A stretch of 64,000 nucleotides of DNA from Catonia carolina. Lineage: Eukaryota > Arthropoda > Insecta > Hemiptera > Achilidae. The translations under genes and the position numbers were made by a program. The notes under the pieces are model-generated. The model saw only the letters and a program-made list of their open reading frames with translations, made no database searches and was not told the origin of the DNA. Location of the stretch: positions 238,839,038 through 238,903,037 of the forward strand of contig JAQMRL010000001.1 of the NCBI GenBank assembly GCA_035578175.1. Reading direction: 5' to 3'. Position 1 is the first letter of the stretch. Every line of letters starts with the position of its first letter. Positions 56,871 to 64,000 of this stretch are shown piece by piece.

Positions 56871-58793
56871 CCTTTTTCCGACCGAATAATCATGCTCAGA
56901 ATAAAGTCACGACCGGTTAATATTAATTTGATTCAGGTGTATGCACCAACGGCGGATAAAAGTGAGGACATTATAGAGGATTTCTACAGGGAGTTAGAAT
57001 CCGCCCTTGGATACACAAAACCACACGAAGTCAATATTGTGATGGGAGACTGTAATGCGAAAGTTGGATCCCAGGAAGTAAAGGACATAGTTGGGCGCTA
57101 TGGCTTGGGAGATAGAAATGAAAGGGGTGACAGACTCATACAATTCTGTCAGGAAAACAACCTGACAATATTAAACACATACTTCAAACTTCCGCCTAGG
57201 AGGCTGTATACTTGGAAATCGCCTCAGGATAACAAGGAACGAAACATCATTATCAGGAATCAGATAGATTATATCATGGTCAATAAAAGGTTCAGAAATA
57301 GTTTCACGGAAGTTAAGACATACCCAAGCGCTGATGCCTGCACCGATCATAATCTCCTCATGGGGTCAATGAAAATTAGACTCAAGAAAGTGAAAAAAGC
57401 GAGGATTCAGCCTAGACTTGACGTCCGAAGACTGAAGAGTTCGGGAACTAAGGAGGTTATGACGAAGGATATCAATGAAAGGCTACATAATGTCAATAAA
57501 AACACTGATGCAGAGACCTTATGGAGAGAATTGAAAAACCAAGTAGTGGAATCTTCAAACGGTCATCTGAGGGTAACAGGAAGAGAGAGAGGAGTGGAAT
57601 GGATGAATGATGAGATACTGGGCCTGATGGATGAGAGACGAGAGTGGAAGGGCAGAGACATGGCAGAATATAGAAGGATACATAAGGAAATACAAAGGAA
57701 GATAAAGACTGCAAAAGAGAACTGGCTGACAGGGAAATGTGAGGAGATTGAGGAACTGGATAGAAGATATGATTTGTTCAATATGCACAAGAAGATAAGG
57801 GAAATGACTGGAGCAGCATATAAATATCATCCTAATGTATTATCGGATGGAAATAAGATAATTTTTGAGACAAAAGATAAAGTAAAGCTTTGGGAAGAAT
57901 ATGTCAAGCAGCTTTTTGAAGATGAGGAAAGGCCATCACATGAGGAACAAACAGCGGCTGAGTCAGGACCTGAAATATTGAAGGAGGAGGTTCTTAAAGT
58001 GGTACAAGAGGCGAAGGTGGGAACGGCACCTGGACCAGATGATATTCACACCGAAGTTTTGAAGCTCATAGATGAGGAAAAACTAGGTGTAATAACCGCA
58101 CTGTTCAATATTATATATTCCACTGGACATATACCGAAGGAATGGTTGAAGTCAACATTTGTGACTATTCCAAAAAAACTAAATGCAAGATTATGTAGAG
58201 ATCATCGCACAATAAGTCTAATGAGCAATGTATTGAAGCTATTCCTAAAAATTATTCATAAACGGGTGTATGGAAAATGTGAGGAGTATATCAGTGAAAC
58301 ACAGTTCGGATTCAGAAATGGTCTGGGCACTAGAGACGCCCTATTCTGTTTACAAGTTCTTGTGCAAAGATGTATGGACATGGGCAAAGATGTATATATA
58401 GCATTCATCGACTATGAAAAAGCGTTCGATCGAATAAAGCATCACAAACTTATACATGTCCTGAGGAAAGTAGGACTGGATGAAAAGGACATAAGGATTA
58501 TTGCAAACCTGTATTGGCATCAAACGGCCAACGTCAGAGTAGATGGTGAGATCACAGAAGACATGGAGATAAAAAGAGGTGTGAGACAGGGTTGTGTGCT
58601 ATCACCAACACTTTTTAACATCTGCTCGGAGGAAATTTTTGCGGAAGCTCTGAATGAAAGTCAGGAAGGCATTGTAATTAATGGGGAGGTACTAAATAAT
58701 ATACGCTATGCAGATGATACCGCCTTGCTGGCCGACTCGATGGAAGGTTTGCAAATCCTTTTGTCCAAAGTATACACCGCCAGTGTATACTGA
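56871..58793 (+). pseudogene. LINE polyprotein, endonuclease and reverse transcriptase part
   Basis: The frame is open from about 56871 (SDRIIM...; the Met at 56892 is internal, not a true start) through 633 codons from that Met. Counting from it: APE-type endonuclease to ~160 with IQVYAPT (14-20), MGDCNAKVG (51-59; Cys where Phe is usual), QIDYI (124-128) and DH (152-153). A charged linker follows. RT: GTAPGPDDIHTEVL (377-390), ISLMSNVLKL, FGFRNGLGTRDA (472-483), AFIDYEKAFDRI (504-515), RGVRQGCVLSP (562-572), YADD (606-609). The N-terminal half of the endonuclease is absent. The frame ends at 58791-58793 in inserted AT-rich sequence. Confidence 0.9.
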
Positions 58794-58830
58794 ATATACA
58801 TATACTGAATATATATATATATATATGAAT
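58768..58830. repeat. Palindrome plus TA microsatellite interrupting the LINE
   Basis: AGTATACAC and GTGTATACT (58769-58777, 58783-58791) form 9-bp arms around CGCCA, followed by ATATACATATACTGAATATA-type repeats to about 58828. In related copies (for example 48600-48670) the coding sequence runs straight through this place. The stop codon lies in the right arm, and the downstream frame differs. Confidence 0.75.
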
Positions 58831-59511
58831 ATGGGTCTGAATATGAACGTTTCAAAGACCAAATATATGGTAATTTCGAAAGCGCCGCTGATAAACAACA
58901 TACAAATTAAGCTTAACAATGCGACTATAGAAAGGGTATTGCAATATAAATATCTGGGGTGTTGGATGAATGATAAATGGGATTTGTCTCAGGAGATAAG
59001 GGTGAGGATAGAGACCGCTCGTAGCGCATTCTGCAGAATGAGACCAGTGCTGAGCAACCGTAACATCAACCTTAAAATTAGAATTCGAATGGCGCAGTGT
59101 TATGTGTTCTCTGTTCTCCTTTATGGTTTGGAGGGATGGACGTTGACAAAGGTCCTGAGTAACAAGCTGGAAGCCTTCGAATTATGGGTATATAGACGGA
59201 TATTGAGGATCTCATGGAGAGAAAGAGTGAGAAATACGGAAGTGTTGGAAAGAATTGGTAAACAGGCGGAAATCTTACACAAGATTAAGGTCCGTAAATT
59301 ACAATACTTTGCTCATGTGATGAGGAATGAGAAGTATAGAATCCTCCAACTGGTGATGCAAGGAAAGATCGAGGGAAGGAGACAACCCGGCCGTAGGAAG
59401 ACGTCTTGGATCAAGAACCTCAGAGAGTGGTATGGGAGTAGTACAAGTGAACTATTTAGAGCAGCCGTCTCCAGGGTGCAGATAGCCATGATGATTGCTA
59501 ATCTTCGTTAG
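58831..59511 (+). pseudogene. LINE polyprotein, C-terminal part
   Basis: It resumes as GLNMNVSKTKYMVISKAPL and continues YKYLGCWMN, RIETARSAFCRMRPVL, RMAQCYVFSVLLYGLEGWTL, FELWVYRRILRISWRERV, LQYFAHVMRNEKYRILQLVM, GRRKTSWIKNLREW and MMIANLR with stop at 59509-59511. The open frame actually reaches back to 58708, but that start is out of the true frame. Apart from the break it is intact. Confidence 0.9.
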
Positions 59512-59664
59512 AAGAATGCAACTACAAGAAGAAGAAGAAGAAGACACTCTTCTCTCTCTTTATCAACGAAATTAAAAATTTGTCTTTATTTTCTAAAACC
59601 GATCTGGTCATAAGAATCCCACATATTCTCTATTATAAATTTAACTAACCCAAGTAACAGTATA

Positions 59665-59795
59665 GGTCGATCACAGTCCTGGGAACGTCATGAGGAATCA
59701 AAAACGATCTGAAGTACTGTAACGCATCCTGAAAAAGAACGATAGAAGAAAAACAACTCCTAGCCGAAGAATATCGTCTAGACTAAAAAAATTCA
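59665..59795 (+). pseudogene. Small LINE fragment
   Basis: It matches 54860-54985 of the split LINE: MRNQKRSEVL...RILKKNDRRKTTPS parallels MGNQERYVGLQYILRRNDKR, and CAACTCCTAGCCGAAGAATA parallels TAACTCCTAGCCAAAGAATA. It belongs to the same sub-lineage as the 54567 copy rather than the adjacent 56844 copy. Confidence 0.7.
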
Positions 59796-60706
59796 TTTTT
59801 TTCATGTCTCAAATCGAACATTTTTTTTTTAAATTGTTTGGTTACGTGTAATTCTAAATATGAAATCAGAACTAAACAACGTACTTTGGTAATAAAGTTT
59901 AAATTCGTATCAAAATTCACAAGGAAACTTAGATAAGTTAGTTTTATTAGCAATTTGTTTGCCCAATGGTGAAAAGTAGGTGCTTAAAGTTCCTTTCAGC
60001 ATATAAGCAGAGTACTGCTAAATATTTAGTGGAAATTGTTCGCAAGTGTACGCCGCATACGCCAACGCACATAAACTCCGTGTACGCAGCAGTTGAGACT
60101 AGAGATTTAATAGAAGTTGAACTATAAGTTGTTAGCTTTACAGTGATGTAATAACAGGGTCTGGAGAACAAGTCTGGCATGAAATTGAAGCCAACAAGCG
60201 TTGTGACTATACGTCGACGTAACACACCGTGAGCTGGTTAGTAAGCACTGTACTCTATTCTGAAGGGCTTTGACAGTTTTAAAGCGCGTGTCTTACGTGT
60301 TACTGTAAAGAACGCTGGATTATAAAGGGTAACGGATATTAGGTACCTTATTTTGCTATACATACAAAATTATTTCTCAAGCGAACTGAATATAAATTAG
60401 TACATCAGTGATGATATATTTAATAAACCAATGTAGTCATTAAGACGATGATGAAACAATTTTTTTTGTCAAGTTCTTCATTTATTAGAACTCTTAATTT
60501 TTTAAGGAAATATAGACGCGTTCCTTGTCTGAGAATGAGTCACAAAACAGAAAGTTTCATACCCTTCTAAACATTTTTAGTTTACATTTTACTATAATTT
60601 ATAATATTATACAATTGAGTTTAGATCTGGAACTATCCAAAAATTCATAAACTGAATATTTTTATTTAGTTTATTTACAATAAGTTGAAAAATAACTAAG
60701 CTACAA
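59796..60706. other. No gene seen
   Basis: A+T-rich; the 92-codon minus-strand frame at 59947-60225 has no recognised domain. Confidence 0.35.
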
Positions 60707-60715
60707 GTAAATATT

Positions 60716-61217
60716 GTTGTTTCAGTTATCAGCCGAATGGCTGGTTTAAACCTCTAAAGGCTCTAAAAGTAAAACGAGGAGTAAAGTGGTTTACAATTGT
60801 CTTCCTCACCGAGTGGAAAAGTATGCATATCAGTACGGCAGACCCTCCGAAAAGTATCAACTTTTTATCCTGCAAATGACACCTTCACTTCATTCACCAC
60901 AGGGTCTGGCTGTATAATGAAATTCATTACTATCAGAGGAGATAACTCTGACTAGTGTTACACCTCTACCTCTTCTGTTCTTAAATTTCAGTCATATTAT
61001 TTTATTAATATTATTAATTGTAATATTATTAATAATTGTAATATTATTGTTATATTATATAATTGTTATATTATTAATTTTTATTTAAATATTAATTATT
61101 AATTTCAGTCATAATTGGCTGACCATGTGATAAGGAACAGAACTATTTTTTGTAGCCCTAGAAGTAGCAGATCGAGCGCATGTAATTTAACACTCCACCT
61201 GCCACTTATGGGCAAAT
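60716..61217 (-). repeat. AAC-tailed SINE-like element, copy 6, with internal AT-rich insertion
   Basis: Full-length copy in reverse orientation, flanked by GTAAATATT (60707-60715 and 61218-61226). Its 3' end is at the left (TGTTGTTT) and its start at the right (CACTCCACCTGCC). It is interrupted at 60997-61100 by AT-rich sequence lying between 13-bp direct repeats AATTTCAGTCATA. Confidence 0.9.
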
Positions 61218-61226
61218 GTAAATATT

Positions 61227-62250
61227 ATGAAAATATTTTTATGACAAAGACAGTAAGCGAATATTAGAAATAAAACCCGCTACTTTTTCTTAGCTTAATT
61301 TGAAGGGTGGATAAACCCTAGGTCATTAAAACTCTCCTCACCTGATTGCGCACCTTTCATCAACTACTCATTACATTTCATTTCCCCTTATCACAGTTTC
61401 CCCCGATTTATAGACCAGTACAAGAGGATTTATTTCGAAATAGCAAGAAATATACCCGTATTTATTATACCAAGAGTAATATCAGTTGAATATTACCCTT
61501 ACTGCAACTTACACACGCGGACGAGCGCCACTGGCCTTTATTTCAAACAAGTCCGAATTAAATACTAGTAGATGATAGAGATTTCAATTTAATTTAACCC
61601 CACAGAAATGTCGACGTTGAACATTCACTCGTGTTTAACATTTATATTTATAGTAACCTAACCTACGCGCATATACAGCCAAGTTTATACGTTAACTGAC
61701 AGATAAAGAGGACATATTAATTATGAAGATTTATGTTCAAACATAAAATATTTACAATAATAATTATAATTACAAAATTAATTAATTAATTTGAGAATAT
61801 CATGCATTTAATGTAGTTTTGTTTTCTGACTACATTAAAAGTGAAGTGTGGACCATATTTTTGAATTTGGATCTTCATTTGGTTTAATAACTGTTTAAAA
61901 ATAATTTATGAAACTGTAGAAAATTTATAAAAATAGAGTTTTGTTTTTGTTAAATAAAGTCGTATCAACGTCTTTGTAATTAGCGCTTAATTTGTTTTAG
62001 GAACGATGGATTTAATTCTGTAATAATTTTCTAGACCTCTTTTCCAAACTCGGGACCTCTGCTTTACAGGGTATACCGCTTCTTGACAGCAATTAACAAT
62101 TTGCTGCTAATTGCAATTAACAATTGCAATTAAAAAGTTGCTTCCGTACAATCTTTTGGCTATTGCAGATTATAACGAGTTACTATTGGGTTCTAACAAT
62201 GTACAATTTTTTGTTAAGATAGAAAGTGATGGAAATTTTCGTTTGATGAC
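61227..62250. other. No gene seen
   Basis: A+T-rich; small direct repeats of GCAATTAACAATT near 62090-62135. Confidence 0.35.
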
Positions 62251-62254
62251 CAGT

Positions 62255-62428
62255 AATTTTTTTGTTTTACATGTAACTGTTTTGCAAATTACTGCTAATG
62301 GAAACGATGAAGAGTGATAGATAAAAATTAGGGATGAAAAAAAACAAGACCGGATCGGGAATCGACACCAAAACCCCTGACAGAAAAGTCAGTTGCACTG
62401 ACCACTACACTACGAGCCAGTTGCTAAG
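62255..62428 (-). repeat. tRNA-derived SINE
   Basis: The minus strand has a head CTGGCTCGTAGTGTAGTGGT (A box) and a B-box-like GGTGTCGATTCCC, then a body and an A-rich end. The plus-strand CTGTTTTGCAAATTACTGCT matches the nested SINE at 48440-48460. Only weak duplication. Confidence 0.7.
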
Positions 62429-62569
62429 TAGAGGCAACAAGGATAACACACGTAGTTCATATTCAATCATGCGATTCAATATTTTAAGAATTAATTTAAT
62501 CAAAGAATAAGAAATTATTTACAAAAGCTGGCAGCCTTGGGTAAATTGGCCGGTTGCGAAAGTCACTCA

Positions 62570-62862
62570 GAGTGGAGCATGTGCGCAGTAAAGACAGTCG
62601 GCAATGAACAGGTTTTCAGGATACATAAGTGCACAGAATAGAGACCAGACAATTAGTATGGTATGGGGATGTCCAAAAAAATGGCTGCGGATTTATGGCC
62701 CCACTTAAAGTGGCATCCGTTAATTGGAGGAAGAAGATAACTCGGAAAATATTAATACAGAAAGTTCAAGAAGCTGTCTATACTATGCAGTCTGCTATCA
62801 GGTACGGTACAGAACTGCTTGACGATATGACATTTCTCTTTCCTTTTTACAAAACTTTTTAA
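62570..62862 (+). pseudogene. LINE C-terminal fragment
   Basis: VEHVRSKDSRQ...HRIETRQLVWYGDVQKNG, then KVASVNWRKKITRKILIQKV. The R-QL-x-WYGHVQRM-type motif is typical of the end of insect LINE polyproteins. The rest is degraded and the family is not assigned. Confidence 0.45.
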
Positions 62863-62894
62863 AATTATTTACGAGACATAAATACGAATTATAA

Positions 62895-63880
62895 AAATCT
62901 GGTGTGAAACACACACGCCTTTTTCTTGCCAATGCATATAATGACCAATCTAACCTAACATTAGTAATAAAAAATTACAAATAAACAAAAAACTAACCTT
63001 AAAAACCTAACCTAATTTTAATCATGAGTGAATAATGCAAAATGAAAACAAACCGTAGTTTGGCTTAATAATACGGAAAATCACTCTTTCACGCTAACTA
63101 GGCACTGTAGAGAAGAATGCTTAAAATACAAATTGTAGATCTTTTAATTTCCTATAAATTTGATTATATACAGTTTTGTTGTAAAATGGATAGTCTAATA
63201 CGACCGAAATCTTAAAAATAGTGATTTTGTTACAGATTTTCATGAAGAAAACTGAAAATTACTAATTAGGTATCGCTAAACTAAGCGTAATACAAAAAAT
63301 GTTGAAAATAAAATTTGTAGGGTTTTCAATTTTCTACAACTTTTATTGTATAGACTTTTGCGCTAAAATGAATATTAAGGCTCAATCTAAAAAAAATAAC
63401 CGTTTTTTTCTACGTGAGAACAGCCTCCCCAAGAATTTCAGAAGACATCGCGCCTACCCTATCTTGTAGAGGATTAAAAACTTAGTAAATATGGTGATTT
63501 TTTAAAAAATCGTAAGAGCCGTTTTTGAGAAAATCAGAAAAAAGTAAAAAATGACACGAATAAAATACTACTTCCGTTTGACCGATTTTGATGAAAATTT
63601 TCGTGTCGGGCTCGTTAGTAGTAGACCTACCTAACTTAAATTTTAAGTTTCAAGTTCATACGATGTTCCGTTCTTAAGCATTTTATTCACGCACACACCC
63701 ACACATAACTTACACACACAGACACACAGACCAATCGCTAAAAACATGTTTTTTGGGTTCAGGGGGTCTGAGAACGCGTAGATCCGGTGAAAACTCGATT
63801 TCGAAAAACTGACATGAAAACAATACTTCCTTTCTATATATTCATATAGCCAAGAGAAAGTAAAAAACATCCGATTTCTG
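62895..63880 (+). repeat. ~0.7-1 kb interspersed repeat, copy C (longest)
   Basis: It starts near GGTGTGAAACACACACGCC and contains all blocks listed for copy A plus the section shared only with copy B (CTAACCTAACATTAGTAATA, CCTAATTTTAATCATGAGTG, AATCACTCTTTCACGCTAAC). It ends GTAGATCCGGTGAAAACTCG...CATATAGCCAAGAGAAAGTA. The CA-rich microsatellite is at 63688-63731. No target duplication identified. Confidence 0.85.
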
Positions 63881-64000
63881 CATTTATAAAGTTATGGAAA
63901 CCTTCAAAAGTTATTGTTTCATTTTCTTAAAAAAATAATGTTATTACTTTTACTTATTGTTATTTCTTTTCTTCCACTTGTAATCTATATTGATGGCAAC

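Larger units (their letters stand above)
56844..59541 (+). mobile_element. Longest AAG-tailed LINE copy (2.7 kb), 5'-truncated
   Basis: Flanked by a perfect 11-bp repeat AGACACTCTTC (56833-56843 and 59542-59552). It starts inside the endonuclease domain and runs to the family's 3' end with (AAG)n at 59525-59541. The order endonuclease, linker, reverse transcriptase, C-terminal domain in one ORF is that of LINEs with a single major polyprotein, RTE-like in plan; I do not assign the clade. It is interrupted once by an AT-rich insertion around 58768-58830. Confidence 0.9.

Noticed and set aside
57493..57830. Three minus-strand frames opposite the LINE endonuclease-RT linker
   Set aside because: Antisense shadows of a well-supported coding strand.

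Overview
This is an A+T-rich, gene-poor window from an animal nuclear genome, almost certainly an insect. The evidence is the mix of Tc1/mariner DNA transposons, Jockey-type and endonuclease/reverse-transcriptase LINEs, tRNA-derived SINEs and TTAA-flanked (piggyBac-type) short elements, together with the lack of any bacterial-style gene packing. A hemipteran or similar host is a guess from the general flavour of the repeats. I recognise no complete host gene, tRNA gene, rRNA or CRISPR array. Nearly everything that can be named is a mobile element or its debris.

Layout. 1-1070: the start of an uninterrupted Jockey-type ORF1 (gag-like) on the minus strand, running off the window edge, with its leader. 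1-10 kb: two copies of one mariner family. One (1072-1983) has become a fold-back element. The other (8323-9663) sits at a TA site whose unoccupied paralogue survives at about 10345-10365. 11-15 kb: small fold-back elements and a second, dead mariner-like family (13828-15173). 16-20 kb: a tRNA-derived SINE and a SINE with an AAC tail. 21.4-23.5 kb: a 54-bp palindrome, a LINE tail and a 1.87-kb DNA transposon with long terminal inverted repeats starting CACTG. 26-31 kb: a 5'-truncated LINE, a Jockey remnant, an LTR-like element and another truncated LINE. 33-39 kb: a 716-bp TTAA-flanked element, one copy of a roughly 0.7-1 kb interspersed repeat, a second LTR-like copy in opposite orientation, an old reverse transcriptase and SINEs. 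44-50 kb: SINEs, a LINE remnant and a LINE with a SINE nested in it. 51-56 kb: a second copy of the 0.7-1 kb repeat and a LINE split by a TTAA-flanked element. 56.8-59.5 kb: the longest LINE copy (endonuclease plus reverse transcriptase). 60-64 kb: SINEs, LINE scraps and the third copy of the 0.7-1 kb repeat.

The strongest results are internally checkable insertions. At least twelve elements have target-site duplications that can be read by eye. In two cases, removing the nested element restores a continuous reading frame in the interrupted LINE. One LINE family ends in (AAG)n after a conserved MMIAN-type C-terminus and has six or more copies here. One SINE family ends in AAC repeats and has six copies, five with duplications of 9-12 bp. 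I found no convincing new host system. The oddities worth following are the fold-back mariner, the CACTG element, the TACTAAG...GCAGTA motif cluster at 11.6-12.8 kb and the palindrome/microsatellite that breaks the long LINE just after its YADD motif.
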